Of a stretch of 64,000 nucleotides of DNA, positions 20,745 through 29,501 are shown one piece after another. The stretch lies in NCBI RefSeq assembly GCF_041240605.1, contig NZ_CP162487.1:5277001-5341000 (forward strand). Direction: 5' to 3'. The position numbers were made by a program, and so were the translations under genes. Under the pieces are notes generated by a model. That model saw only the letters and a program-made list of their open reading frames with translations, did not search any database and was not told the DNA's origin. Each line of letters begins with the position of its first letter. Position 1 is the first letter of the stretch. This DNA comes from Xanthomonas sp. DAR 80977. GTDB lineage: Bacteria; Pseudomonadota; Gammaproteobacteria; Xanthomonadales; Xanthomonadaceae.

Positions 20745-21086
20745 TCAATGCGACGCGCGGTCGCGGTGCCAGCCGCGGTGCTTGATGTCCAGGTACAGGC
20801 TGTAGAAGGCGGTGAAGGCGGGGAACAGGTTCTGCAGCACGCCGACCGAGTCCTGCTTGGCCGAGAACAGGAAGTAGCTCAGCGTCATCAGGCTGCCGAC
20901 CACGCTCATGTACCAGAACAGGCGCGGGATCACCGGCTTGCCGGCGCGCTTGGAGGCGACGAACTGCACCAGCCAGCGGCCGCCGAACATCAGCGCGCCG
21001 ACGTAGCCGATCAGTTTCCAGCCGGTGACGTGCAGTCCGGTCCAGTACAGCGCCTGGATCGGTTCGTTGAGGAAGTGCACTTCCAT
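20745..21086 (-). CDS. LAB_N domain membrane protein (lipid-A-biosynthesis N-terminal type)
   Basis: 113 residues with three hydrophobic segments and the LAB_N pattern (GWKLIGYVGALMFGGRWLVQF, then SKRAGKPVIPRLFWYMSVVG). The family is found next to polyprenyl-phosphate glycosyltransferases and is thought to help membrane glycan or lipid modification. It follows the family 2 glycosyltransferase gene with a 1-base gap (21087), so the pair is cotranscribed. Biochemical activity is unknown. Confidence 0.8.
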   Translation of the reverse strand: MEVHFLNEPIQALYWTGLHVTGWKLIGYVGALMFGGRWLVQFVASKRAGKPVIPRLFWYMSVVGSLMTLSYFLFSAKQDSVGVLQNLFPAFTAFYSLYLDIKHRGWHRDRASH

Positions 21087-21087
21087 C

Positions 21088-21810
21088 TCAGCGCTCCTGC
21101 ACCACGGTGCGGCGGCTGCGCGCGATCAGCCAGGCCACGCCGCGCAGGTCGCGGATGCCGACCAGCGCGCGGTTGAGGTTGTTGTACTTGGACACGCCGG
21201 AGGTGCGGTGGCGGTGGTTCACCGGCACGCTCAGGGTCCGCCAGCCGGCGCGCTGCATCAGCGCCGGCAGGTAGCGGTGCATGTGGTCGAAGTACGGCAG
21301 GTCCAGGAACGCGTCGCGCTCGAACAGCTTGATGCCGCAGCCGGTGTCGGGGGTGTCGTCGCGCAGCATGCGCGCGCGGATCGCGTTGGCCCACTTGGAG
21401 GCCCAGCGCTTGCTGCCCGAATCCTGCCGCGACACGCGCCAGCCGGCGAACAGCTTGACCTGCGCGTCCGCGGCCGCGCGCGCGGCGAGCAGCTTGGGGA
21501 TGTCGGCCGGGTCGTTCTGGCCGTCGCCGTCGAGGGTGGCGATCCATGCGCCGCGCGCGGCCTTGACCCCGTTGCGCACCGCGGTGCTCTGCCCGCTCTG
21601 GGTGACGTGGTGCAGCACCCGCAGTTCCGGCACGCTCGCCTTCAGCCCGTCCAGCACGGCCAGGGTGTCGTCGCGCGAATGGTCGTCGACATAGACGATC
21701 TCGAAATCGGTCACGCCGCGCAGCGCGGCGACGATCTCGGCCACCAGCGGCGGCACGTTGTCGCGCTCGTTGAACACCGGGACGACGACGGAAAGGGAAG
21801 GCTGGTTCAT
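21088..21810 (-). CDS. Family 2 glycosyltransferase (polyprenyl-phosphate sugar transferase type)
   Basis: 240 residues with a GT-A fold: SLSVVVPVFNERDNVPPL at the N-terminus, EIVYVDDHSRDDT, and the DxD-like ATLDGDGQNDPADI. It resembles DPM1/ArnC-like enzymes that move a sugar from a nucleotide carrier to polyprenyl phosphate, but lacks the C-terminal transmembrane pair of ArnC. The adjoining LAB_N protein could supply the membrane part. ATG 21810 was chosen because the domain starts directly there; the upstream in-frame ATG adds 18 non-domain residues. Confidence 0.85.
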   Translation of the reverse strand: MNQPSLSVVVPVFNERDNVPPLVAEIVAALRGVTDFEIVYVDDHSRDDTLAVLDGLKASVPELRVLHHVTQSGQSTAVRNGVKAARGAWIATLDGDGQNDPADIPKLLAARAAADAQVKLFAGWRVSRQDSGSKRWASKWANAIRARMLRDDTPDTGCGIKLFERDAFLDLPYFDHMHRYLPALMQRAGWRTLSVPVNHRHRTSGVSKYNNLNRALVGIRDLRGVAWLIARSRRTVVQER

Positions 21811-21897
21811 GGCTCGATTGGGCTCGACGGCAACGCAAGGGGGAGACGCAAAAAGACCGCGCATTGTGCCCCGGGCCGGTGACCCGGGGCTGAAGGT

Positions 21898-22863
21898 TCA
21901 GGCCGCGGCGCCGAAATAATCGCGGCACCACTGCACCACCTGCGGCAGCCCGACCTCGATCGGGGTGCTCGGATCGAAGCCGAACGCCGCATGCGCGCGC
22001 GCAGTATCGGCCATCGTCTCGACCATGTCGCCTGGCTGCATCGGCCTGTAAAGCTTCTCGGCGGCGCGGCCGGCGGCGGCCTCGATCACGCCGATGAAGC
22101 GCTCCAGCTCGACCGGGGTGTGGTTGCCCAGGTTGAACACGCGGTGCGGCACGGGGTCCGCCGAGGGGTGGTCGAGCGCACCGAGCACGCCGGCGACGAT
22201 GTCGGCGACGAAGGTGAAGTCGCGGCGCATGCGCCCGTGGTTGAACACCTCGATCGGGCGCCCGGCCAGCACCGCGCGGCTGAACAGCAGCGGCGCCATG
22301 TCCGGCCGGCCCCAGGGGCCGTACACGGTGAAGAAGCGCAGGCCGGTGGCGCGCAGGCCGTACAGCTGCGCATAGGTGTAGGCCATCAGCTCGTTGGCGG
22401 CCTTGGTCGCCGCGTACAGCGAGCGCGGCTGGTCGATGCGCTGGTCCTCGGAGAACGGCGGGGTCGCCGAATCGCCGTACACCGAGCTGCTCGAGGCGTA
22501 TGCCAGGTGCTGCACGCCACGGTGCCGGCACAGTTCCAGCACGTTGACGAAGCCGACCAGGTTGCTGTCGACGTAGGCGTAGGGGTTCTGCAGCGAATAG
22601 CGCACCCCCGCCTGCGCGGCCAGGTGCACCACGCGTTCGGGCCGGATCTCGTCGAACAGCGCGGTGAGGCCGTCGCGGTCGGCGAGGTCGAGCCGGCGGA
22701 GATCGACCTGCGGGCACAGCGCGGCGACGCGGTCGCGCTTGAGCTGCGGGTCGTAGTAGTCGTTGTAGTTGTCCAGCCCCACCACGGTCTCGCCGCGCGC
22801 GGCCAGCGCGCGGCAGGTATAGGCGCCGACGAAGCCCGCGGCACCGGTAACGAGAATGGTCAT
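21898..22863 (-). CDS. NAD-dependent nucleotide-sugar epimerase (UDP-glucuronate 4-epimerase type)
   Basis: 321 residues of the extended SDR family. The Rossmann motif GAAGFVGAY is at residues 7-15, followed by VVGLDNYNDYYDPQLKRDR (the DNLNdYYdp signature of UDP-glucuronate epimerases), ASSSSVYG, and the catalytic YAATK. It likely makes UDP-galacturonate or a related sugar for envelope polysaccharide. It lies upstream of the glycosyltransferase/LAB_N pair on the same strand, separated by 87 bases, so it may supply that pathway's donor sugar. Confidence 0.85.
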   Translation of the reverse strand: MTILVTGAAGFVGAYTCRALAARGETVVGLDNYNDYYDPQLKRDRVAALCPQVDLRRLDLADRDGLTALFDEIRPERVVHLAAQAGVRYSLQNPYAYVDSNLVGFVNVLELCRHRGVQHLAYASSSSVYGDSATPPFSEDQRIDQPRSLYAATKAANELMAYTYAQLYGLRATGLRFFTVYGPWGRPDMAPLLFSRAVLAGRPIEVFNHGRMRRDFTFVADIVAGVLGALDHPSADPVPHRVFNLGNHTPVELERFIGVIEAAAGRAAEKLYRPMQPGDMVETMADTARAHAAFGFDPSTPIEVGLPQVVQWCRDYFGAAA

Positions 22864-22916
22864 GGCAGGGATCCTGGGGAATGCGGGGGGACGGGGTTGC
22901 GGAGCGGGCGCAGCAC

Positions 22917-23642
22917 TCAGAACAGGCCGAAGCGCTTCCTGGCCACGTTGACCCGGCCGGGTTCGACGATGTCGCCGACGCCCTTGGCGTCGAAGCGGTC
23001 CAGCAAGGCCTCGCTGCCCTTCTTCAGCTTGAGCGCCATCTCTTCCGGATACAGCGGCACGATGGTCATGAACACGATGGTCTTGTCCGCATCGATGACC
23101 AGCTCGCCGAACGCCTCCGGCGCGCTCACCGGCGGCAGCACGATCGCCCCGTCGAAACCGACGCCGGGGGCGTACGGCTCGGCCGGGTCGCCATTGGGAA
23201 CGGTGTGGCCGAAGCCCAGCCAGGTGGCGTGCTTGTGCGGCAGCCGCGTCAGGGTCTTGAGCAGGCGGATCGGCCAGTAGTGGCGTTCGTCCTCGAAGTC
23301 CTGCTGCCGCAGCGGCCAGTCGGCCGGCAGGCTCAGCATCAGTTCCATGTGCCGCGGCGCCTCCACCCCCTCGGACAGCGTCATCGGCAGGTCGCTCATG
23401 CCCGAGGTCACCAGCCGCAGGTACGGCACGTCCGCGCAGGCCGGCACCACATGCACGTCGATGTGCACGGTGTCGGAGACGATCTCGTGCAGGACGCCCG
23501 CGATCGGCCCCAGATGCCGCTCGATATGCGCACTGATCTGCTCGATGCAGGAATCGCCGCCTGCCGGCGCGAAGTCCGTCTCCTGCGTGTGCAGCAGGAT
23601 CGGGCTGCCGCCGGGGCTGATGTCGTCGTGCTGGTTGCTCAT
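22917..23642 (-). CDS. Suppressor-of-fused (SUFU) domain protein
   Basis: 241 residues with the bacterial SUFU-like pattern: HVVPACADVPYLRLVTSGMSDLPM, MELMLSLPADWPL, then DERHYWPIRLLKTLTRLPHK and TWLGFGHTVPNGDP. Animals use this fold in Hedgehog signalling. In bacteria it is described chiefly as an immunity-type domain in polymorphic toxin systems, and as an orphan. No toxin, Rhs or T6SS gene lies near. Soluble, no signal peptide. Cellular role unknown. Confidence 0.8.
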   Translation of the reverse strand: MSNQHDDISPGGSPILLHTQETDFAPAGGDSCIEQISAHIERHLGPIAGVLHEIVSDTVHIDVHVVPACADVPYLRLVTSGMSDLPMTLSEGVEAPRHMELMLSLPADWPLRQQDFEDERHYWPIRLLKTLTRLPHKHATWLGFGHTVPNGDPAEPYAPGVGFDGAIVLPPVSAPEAFGELVIDADKTIVFMTIVPLYPEEMALKLKKGSEALLDRFDAKGVGDIVEPGRVNVARKRFGLF

Positions 23643-23757
23643 GCATTGCTCCCGGTTCGTGGCCAGCGGCCGCCGCGGGCATCGCGCCAGCCCGGGGCGA
23701 TGGTCCGCGTGGCGTGGCGCAACTGGTTCCCTGGGGGCCCTCTGCGGCGGAAGGGCC

Positions 23758-24687
23758 TCAGCCCTGCCGTGCGCGCAGCCGCTCCAGCACGCCGTCGAGC
23801 GTGTCCAGGTCGGTGTAGTGGATCACCAGCTTGCCCTTGCCGCCGCGGCCGTGGGCGATGGCGACCTTGGTGCCCAGCGATTCGGACAGTTCGGTCTCCA
23901 GCGAGGCGATGTCGGCCTGCGGGGCGACGCGGCCGGGCTTGGCCTTGCGGTTGTTGGGCACCTTGCCGGCGGCGAACTGCTGCGCGCGGTGCTCGACCTC
24001 GCGCACCGACCAGCCCTGGTCGGCGGCGTCGGAAGCCAGCCGGCTGGCCAGTTCCGGCGACAGGGTCAGCAGCGCGCGCGCGTGGCCCATCTCCAGCCGG
24101 CCGGCCTCGAGCAGCGCGCGGATCGCCGGCGGCAGCTCCAGCAGGCGCAGCAGGTTGGACACCGAGGCGCGCGAGCGGCCCACCGCTTCGGCGGCCTCGG
24201 CGTGGGTCAGCGCGAATTCGTCGATCAGCCGCTGCAGCGCCTGCGCTTCCTCCAGCGGATTGAGGTCCTCGCGCTGGATGTTCTCGATCAGCGCCATGGC
24301 GATGACGGTGCGGTCGTCGAGTTCGCGCACCACCACCGGCACTTCGCTCAGCCCGGCCAGCTGCGAGGCGCGCCAGCGGCGTTCGCCGGCGACGATCTCG
24401 AACCTGCCCGGCTCCAGCTCGCGCGCCACGATCGGCTGGATCACGCCCTGTGCCTTGATCGACTCGGCCAGCTCCTGCAGCTTGCCCTCGTCCATCTCCT
24501 GGCGCGGCTGGTACTTGCCCGGCTGCAGCTGCCCGACCGGCAGCTGGCGCAGGCTCTCGCCGGGCTGCACCGCATCGTCGGAGGCCGGTGCGGCGGCCGC
24601 GGTGCCGCCCTTCGGGCCCAGCAGCGCTTCCAGGCCGCGGCCCAGGCCGCGCTTCTTCGCTCCGAGGGCGGGGGGCTTGGCGCTCAT
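23758..24687 (-). CDS. parB: Chromosome-partitioning protein ParB
   Basis: 309 residues. The N-terminal KKRGLGRGLEALLG box that touches ParA, the CTP-binding/arginine-rich patch GERRWRASQLAG, ENIQREDLNPLEEA, and the central HTH (THAEAAEAVGRSRASVSNLLRLL) are all present, with a C-terminal dimerisation domain. It binds parS sites and loads SMC at the origin. It overlaps parA by one base. No 16-bp parS palindrome was spotted in the window by eye. Confidence 0.97.
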   Translation of the reverse strand: MSAKPPALGAKKRGLGRGLEALLGPKGGTAAAAPASDDAVQPGESLRQLPVGQLQPGKYQPRQEMDEGKLQELAESIKAQGVIQPIVARELEPGRFEIVAGERRWRASQLAGLSEVPVVVRELDDRTVIAMALIENIQREDLNPLEEAQALQRLIDEFALTHAEAAEAVGRSRASVSNLLRLLELPPAIRALLEAGRLEMGHARALLTLSPELASRLASDAADQGWSVREVEHRAQQFAAGKVPNNRKAKPGRVAPQADIASLETELSESLGTKVAIAHGRGGKGKLVIHYTDLDTLDGVLERLRARQG

Positions 24688-25484
24688 CAGACGGTCTCCA
24701 CGGCCGTGGCGGCCTTGTTGCGTTCGTTGCGGCGGCGCACGATCTCGCCGGCCAGGCCGAGGTAGGCGACGCCGCCGCGCGAGGTGCGGTCGTAGCCGAC
24801 GATGCTCTGGCCGTGGCTGGGCGCCTCGGCCAGGCGCACGTTGCGCGGCACGATGGTGCGGAACACCTTGTCGCCGAAATGGTTGGTCAGCTCCGCCGAC
24901 ACCGCGTTGGCCAGGTTGTTGCGCACGTCGAACATGGTGCGCAGCACGCCCTCGATCTCCAGGGTCGGATTGAGGTTGGCGCGCAGCGCCTCGATCGTCT
25001 CCAGCAGCGCGGTCAGCCCTTCCAGCGCGTAGTACTCGCACTGCATCGGCACGATGATCGAGTCGGCGGCGGTCAGCGCGTTCAAGGTCAGCAGCGACAG
25101 CGCCGGCGGGCAGTCGATCAGGATGAAGTCGTACTCGGCGCGCAGCGGCGCCAGCGCGGTCTTCAGCCGCTGCTCGCGCGCCGGCTGGTCCATCAGCTGG
25201 ATCTCGGCGGCGGTCAGGTCGATGTTGCCGGGCAGCAGGTCGAAGCCTTCCGGCGCGGTCACCCGGATCTGCGCGGCGCTGCTCTCGCCCAGCAGCACGT
25301 CGCAGGTGGATGCGGCCAGCTCGCGCTTGTCGATGCCGCTGCCCATCGTCGCGTTGCCCTGCGAATCCAGGTCCACCAGCAGCACGCGCTGCGGCTGGCG
25401 CGCGAGCGCCGCCGCCAGGTTGACCGCCGTGGTGGTCTTGCCGACGCCGCCTTTCTGGTTGGCGATGGCGATGATGCGGGCCAT
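24687..25484 (-). CDS. parA: Chromosome-partitioning ATPase ParA (Soj)
   Basis: 265 residues beginning MARIIAIANQKGGVGKTTTA, the deviant Walker A motif with the signature lysine, then DLDSQGNAT (Walker A') and FILIDCPPALS (Walker B). It partners with ParB in chromosome segregation. The start is set by the immediate Walker A motif. It is the first gene of the parAB pair, 86 bases after rsmG on the same strand. Confidence 0.97.
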   Translation of the reverse strand: MARIIAIANQKGGVGKTTTAVNLAAALARQPQRVLLVDLDSQGNATMGSGIDKRELAASTCDVLLGESSAAQIRVTAPEGFDLLPGNIDLTAAEIQLMDQPAREQRLKTALAPLRAEYDFILIDCPPALSLLTLNALTAADSIIVPMQCEYYALEGLTALLETIEALRANLNPTLEIEGVLRTMFDVRNNLANAVSAELTNHFGDKVFRTIVPRNVRLAEAPSHGQSIVGYDRTSRGGVAYLGLAGEIVRRRNERNKAATAVETV

Positions 25485-25570
25485 GCGGGAGCCTCGTCGG
25501 CGATGGGTGGGACCGGGCATTATGCGGGCACACCCCCCCATGGCGGAAATCGGCGTCGGCGCCGGGCGGC

Positions 25571-26212
25571 TCAGCCGCGCTCGACCACCACCAGGTGGCG
25601 GTCCGCGCCCAGCCCCGGGACCTGCAGCGGGTGCACCGCCTGCACCACCCAGCCCGGCGGCAGCGCGGCGATCTCCTCGTCCGGGCGCACGCCCTTCATC
25701 GCCAGCAGCCGCCCGCCCGGCCGCAGCAGGTGGCCGCCGACGGCAATGATGCCGGCCAGCGTGTCCAGCGCGCGCGCGGTCAGCAGGTCGTAGGCGCCGG
25801 CTTCGTCCACCGCCTCGGCGCGCGATTCGGCCACGCGCGCGTTGTCCAGCTTCAGCTGGCGCACCGCCTCGCGCAGGAAGCGCGCCTTCTTGCCGTTGCT
25901 CTCGACCAGGGTCACCCGCAGCTGCGGCCGCGCGATCGCCAGCGGGATCCCCGGCAGCCCCGGGCCGGTGCCCAGGTCGGCCAGCTCGCCCGCCTCCACG
26001 AACGGCTGCATCGCCAGCGAATCGAGCAGGTGGCGGGTCACCATCTCGTGCGGGTCGCGGACCGCGGTGAGGTTGTAGGTGCGGTTCCAGCGCGCCAGCA
26101 GCGCCAGGTAGGCCAGCAGCGGCGGCGCCAGCGCGGCGGCGTCCAGGCCTTGCGCGCGCAGGCCCTGGTCGAGCGCGGCGCGGACGGAGTCGGGGAGGGA
26201 GGCGTCGTTCAT
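25571..26212 (-). CDS. rsmG: 16S rRNA (guanine527-N7)-methyltransferase
   Basis: 213 residues; SAM-binding motif ADLGTGPGLPGIPLAI, preceded by the family's YNLTAVRDPHEMVTRHLLDSLA and followed by VESNGKKARFLREA. It methylates G527 of 16S rRNA. The rsmG-parA-parB order is the classic origin-region arrangement of many bacteria. Confidence 0.95.
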   Translation of the reverse strand: MNDASLPDSVRAALDQGLRAQGLDAAALAPPLLAYLALLARWNRTYNLTAVRDPHEMVTRHLLDSLAMQPFVEAGELADLGTGPGLPGIPLAIARPQLRVTLVESNGKKARFLREAVRQLKLDNARVAESRAEAVDEAGAYDLLTARALDTLAGIIAVGGHLLRPGGRLLAMKGVRPDEEIAALPPGWVVQAVHPLQVPGLGADRHLVVVERG

Positions 26213-26311
26213 CGCCCGATTATCGCAGGTGCCGCCAAGGTCACTGCCATGTAGCGGACATCGTCGCGGCCGACGATACGCGGCGGTTCATTGCAATCGC
26301 GGTGCAGCGGC

Positions 26312-27922
26312 ATGTCGGACATCCAGAAACGCCCCTCGGCCGCCGCCGGCGCCCTGCCCGATCCTGGCCGGCGCCGGGTCCTGGCCGGGCTGGGCCTGCT
26401 GGCCGCCACGCCGCTGCTGAGTCCGTTCGCGCGGGCGCGCGGGTTCGACGATCCGTTCACCCTGGGCGTGGCCGCCGGCGATCCGCTGGCCGACGGCATG
26501 GTGCTGTGGACCCGGCTGGCCCCGCAGCCGCTGGCCGCCGACGGCCAGGGCGGCCTGCGCGCGGCGGTGCCGGTGCGCTGGAGCGTGGCCACCGACCCGG
26601 GCATGGCGCAGGTGGTGCAGCGCGGCGTGGCCACGGCGCATCCGCGCTGGGGCCATGCGGTGCACGTGGAGGTGAGCGGCCTGCAGCCGGGCCGGCCGTA
26701 CTGGTACCGGTTCGAGGCCCTGGGCGCGCAGAGCCCGCTGGGCTGCGCGCGCACCGCCCCGGCACCGGGCAGCCTGGGCGAGGCGCGCTTCGGCTTCGTG
26801 TCCTGCTCGCACTGGGAACAGGGCTATTTCAGCGCCTACCGGCACCTGGCCGCCGAGCAGCCGGACCTGGTGTTCTTCCTCGGCGACTACATCTACGAAT
26901 ACAGCAGCAAGGGCGAAGCCGCCACGCAGATCGTGCGCGCGCACGGCAGCGGCGAATGCACCGACCTGGCCGGCTACCGCAACCGCTATGCGCTGTACCG
27001 CACCGACCCGGACCTGCAGGCGCTGCACGCCGCGGCCGCCTGCGTGGCGACCTGGGACGACCACGAGGTGCAGAACGACTACGCCAACCGCTGGTCGCAG
27101 GATCCGACGATCCCCACCGCGCAGTTCCTGCGCCGCCGCGCGGCCGCCTACCAGGCGATGTACGAGCACTTCCCGCTGCGCGCGCGCAACCGCCCGCACG
27201 GCGCGGACATGCGCCTGTACCGCGCGCTCGACTACGGCGCGCTGGCGCGCTTCTTCGTGCTCGACGGCCGCCAGTACCGCAACGAGCAGCCGTGCATCCT
27301 GCCCAACGGCTGGCGCGGCGGGCATGTCGCCGCGCCCGGCTGCCGCGACATCGACGACCCGTCGCGCAGCATGCTCGGCGCGGCGCAGGAACGCTGGCTG
27401 CACGACGGCTTCGCCCGCTCGGGCGCGCGCTGGAACGTGATCGCGCAGGACCTGCTGGTCGCGCCGATGCTGCAGCGCGACCCCAAGGACGGCCACCTCG
27501 GCCACTGGACCGACGGCTGGGACGGCTACCCGGCCACGCGCGAGCGCATGCTGCGCGCGATCGCCGACACCAAGGTGCGCAATCCGGTGTTCTGGGGCGG
27601 CGACATCCATTCCTACTGGGTCACCGACCTGAAGGCCGACGCCGCCGATCCGCAGTCGCCGACCCTGGCCACCGAATTCGTCGGCACCTCGGTGACCTCC
27701 AACGGCCCGCCGTACGAGGCGATCGCGCAGATGCTGCCGCGCAACCCGCACGTGCGCTATTTCGAGAGCCGCCAGCGCGGCTACGTGTCGGTGTCGCTGA
27801 GCCAGGCGCGGATGGAGACCCGGCTGCAGGCCATCTCCGAACGCCGCGAGCGCCTGGCCACGGTGTCCACGCTGAAGCGCTTCGTGGTCGAGGACGGCCG
27901 CGCGGGTGCGGTGGAGGCGTGA
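26312..27922 (+). CDS. phoD: PhoD-type alkaline phosphatase / phosphodiesterase, Tat-exported
   Basis: 536 residues. The N-terminus has a twin-arginine signal (GRRRVLAGLGLLAATPLL). The N-terminal PhoD domain is followed by the metallophosphatase core: GFVSCSHWEQGYFSAYRHL, FFLGDYIYEY, TWDDHEVQNDYANR and WGGDIHSYW, which bind Ca/Fe in PhoD enzymes. It releases phosphate from phosphoesters in the periplasm. It stands alone; no Pho box was recognised. The ATG at 26312 begins the Tat leader. Confidence 0.88.
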   Translation: MSDIQKRPSAAAGALPDPGRRRVLAGLGLLAATPLLSPFARARGFDDPFTLGVAAGDPLADGMVLWTRLAPQPLAADGQGGLRAAVPVRWSVATDPGMAQVVQRGVATAHPRWGHAVHVEVSGLQPGRPYWYRFEALGAQSPLGCARTAPAPGSLGEARFGFVSCSHWEQGYFSAYRHLAAEQPDLVFFLGDYIYEYSSKGEAATQIVRAHGSGECTDLAGYRNRYALYRTDPDLQALHAAAACVATWDDHEVQNDYANRWSQDPTIPTAQFLRRRAAAYQAMYEHFPLRARNRPHGADMRLYRALDYGALARFFVLDGRQYRNEQPCILPNGWRGGHVAAPGCRDIDDPSRSMLGAAQERWLHDGFARSGARWNVIAQDLLVAPMLQRDPKDGHLGHWTDGWDGYPATRERMLRAIADTKVRNPVFWGGDIHSYWVTDLKADAADPQSPTLATEFVGTSVTSNGPPYEAIAQMLPRNPHVRYFESRQRGYVSVSLSQARMETRLQAISERRERLATVSTLKRFVVEDGRAGAVEA

Positions 27923-27950
27923 GCGGCGGCAGCGGCAATCGGCGCGACCT

Positions 27951-27969
27951 TGTGGGAGCGACTCCCACA
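27951..27969. terminator. Hairpin between convergent phoD and PPTase genes
   Basis: An exact 8-bp stem TGTGGGAG / CTCCCACA with a 3-base loop sits in the 77-base gap between two convergent genes. It resembles half of the local REP family (TGTGGGAGCGRCT). It could terminate transcription from both sides, although no T-tract follows. Confidence 0.5.
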
Positions 27970-27999
27970 GAACGCGCTCTGGCGAAGGGCCTGCCAGCG

Positions 28000-28623
28000 C
28001 TACGCCGGCTCCAGCGGATACCAGGCCAGCGCGGCGCGATAGCCCGGCAGCGGCATCCATTCGTGCACCTGCCAGCGCGCGGCCACGCCCAGCGCCGGGT
28101 CGCACCAGGCCAGGTGCAGAACACCGGCAGCGTCCTCGGCGAAGCGCAGCCGGTGCAGTCCGAACGACAAGCCGTGGCCATGCGCCTTCAGCAGCGCTTC
28201 CTTGGCGCACCACAGGCGGAAGAACAGCGCCTCGCGCGCCGGCGCGGCCAGCGCCTGCAACAGCGCGACCTCGTCCGGATGGAAGAAGCGCTGCGCCAGT
28301 TCCAGCAGCCGCGGCCGCGCGCGCTGGCGCTCGATGTCCACGCCCAGCCGCACATGCGCGCCGATCGCCACCAGCAGATAGTCGCCGCTGTGGCTCCATC
28401 CCGTTCCCACATGCGCCAGCGGCGCGTGCAGCCAGGGCCGGCCGCGTTCGTCGCGGCGCAACGGCAGCTGCGCCTCCGGCGTGGCCAGCTCGGCGGCGAG
28501 CAGGCGCCGCGCCTGCGCCTCGCCCGGCGTGCGCGGCGGATGCGGGCGCAGCCACAGCGTCACCGGGCCGACGCGCCAGTCCGGCGGATCCGCGCGCAGC
28601 GGCGCATCGGCAGGCGCACTCAC
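28000..28623 (-). CDS. 4'-phosphopantetheinyl transferase (Sfp type)
   Basis: 207 residues from the chosen GTG. The Sfp-family motifs are visible: GVDIERQRARP (Mg-binding Asp/Glu), FFHPDEVALL and FRLWCAKEALLKAHG. It transfers phosphopantetheine from CoA onto a carrier-protein serine, activating fatty-acid, polyketide or peptide synthases. No synthase is adjacent. The frame remains open to an ATG at 28716, but that would run into the promoter of the divergent gene and add a poor N-terminus, so GTG 28623 was preferred. The start is uncertain. Confidence 0.85.
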   Translation of the reverse strand: MSAPADAPLRADPPDWRVGPVTLWLRPHPPRTPGEAQARRLLAAELATPEAQLPLRRDERGRPWLHAPLAHVGTGWSHSGDYLLVAIGAHVRLGVDIERQRARPRLLELAQRFFHPDEVALLQALAAPAREALFFRLWCAKEALLKAHGHGLSFGLHRLRFAEDAAGVLHLAWCDPALGVAARWQVHEWMPLPGYRAALAWYPLEPA

Positions 28624-28752
28624 GCCGCGCCCACAAACCACAATGGCCGCTGCGCCGGGCCGGCCTGGGAACACGGGCGCTTCACGGCAGCGCTCCTTAA
28701 ATGGCGCACGCCACACCGCTCCCGGTGCGGGCAGAACCGAGGAGTCTTATCC

Positions 28753-29004
28753 ATGGGCATCATCATCTGGTTGATCGTCGGCGGCATCGTGGGCTGGCTG
28801 GCCAGCATCATCATGCGCCGTGACGCACAGCAGGGCATCATCCTGAACATCGTCGTCGGTATCGTCGGCGCGTTGATCGCCGGCTGGCTGTTCGGCGGCG
28901 GCATCAACCAGGCGATCACCCTGTGGACGTTCCTGTACTCGTTGATCGGCGCGGTGATCCTGCTGGCCATCGTCAACCTGTTCACCCGCGGCCGCGCGCG
29001 CTAA
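28753..29004 (+). CDS. GlsB/YeaQ/YmgE-type small membrane protein (transglycosylase-associated)
   Basis: 83 residues, three hydrophobic helices with glycine zippers (IIIWLIVGGIVGWLASIIM, then GIILNIVVGIVGALIAGWLFGG), the Transgly_assoc family pattern. Often stress-induced; molecular function unknown. GAGGAG at 28739-28744 precedes the ATG. A strong hairpin follows. Confidence 0.88.
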   Translation: MGIIIWLIVGGIVGWLASIIMRRDAQQGIILNIVVGIVGALIAGWLFGGGINQAITLWTFLYSLIGAVILLAIVNLFTRGRAR

Positions 29005-29027
29005 ACGCAGGCGCCCCCGCAGGTTGC

Positions 29028-29055
29028 GCAAACGCCCGGTCCGCCGGGCGTTTGC
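29028..29055 (+). terminator. Terminator after the YeaQ-type gene
   Basis: A 12-bp stem GCAAACGCCCGG / CCGGGCGTTTGC around a TCCG loop, 24 bases after the stop. The convergent GFA gene ends at 29070, so the hairpin may serve both directions. Confidence 0.75.
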
Positions 29056-29069
29056 GTTTGCGGCGCCGC

Positions 29070-29501
29070 TCATGGCGTGGCGCGATCGGCCGGATGCCGC
29101 ACGCCGTCGCTGACCGGGACCGCGATCGCCAGCGCATACGGGTCCACGCCGTCCAGGCAGCCGACGTTGTAGCCGTATTCGTTGGGATCGGAGCGGCGCC
29201 GGTGATGCGTGTAGATCCCGCACACCCCGCAGAAGTAATGCTGCGCGGTGTGGGTGTGGAACTGGTACAGGCGCAGCACGTCCTCGCCCTGGCGCAGGTG
29301 CAGCGCGGCCAGCGGCACCGAGGCGACGATCGCGCCGCGGCGGCGGCACAGCGAACAGTTGCAGCGGCGCGGATCGACGATGCCGTGCGGCAGTTCCAGG
29401 TCGATCTGCACCGCGCCGCAGTGGCAGCTGAGCCGGTGCAGCGGCGCGATCGCGGTGTCGCCGACCTTGTCGATCCAGCGGCGCGGATGACGTTCGTTCA
29501 C
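29070..29501 (-). CDS. GFA family (glutathione-dependent formaldehyde-activating type) protein
   Basis: 143 residues with the zinc-binding CENP-V/GFA pattern: SCHCGAVQIDLEL, RRCNCSLCRRRGAIV and YFCGVCGIYTHH. The founding member was proposed to condense formaldehyde with glutathione; most relatives have unknown substrates. The GTG start at 29501 overlaps the xthA stop (GTGA), so it is coupled to the DNA-repair gene. Confidence 0.82.
   Translation of the reverse strand: MNERHPRRWIDKVGDTAIAPLHRLSCHCGAVQIDLELPHGIVDPRRCNCSLCRRRGAIVASVPLAALHLRQGEDVLRLYQFHTHTAQHYFCGVCGIYTHHRRRSDPNEYGYNVGCLDGVDPYALAIAVPVSDGVRHPADRATP

Noticed and set aside
24687..25484. Plasmid or phage partition system
   Set aside because: parAB next to rsmG with chromosomal-type ParA and no replicase or mobile genes; this is the chromosomal locus.
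29070..29501. A larger fused protein joining the GFA domain to exonuclease III (continuous frame to 30347)
   Set aside because: The continuous frame is an antisense-like accident; exonuclease III occupies another frame with full motifs, and the GTGA overlap explains the junction.
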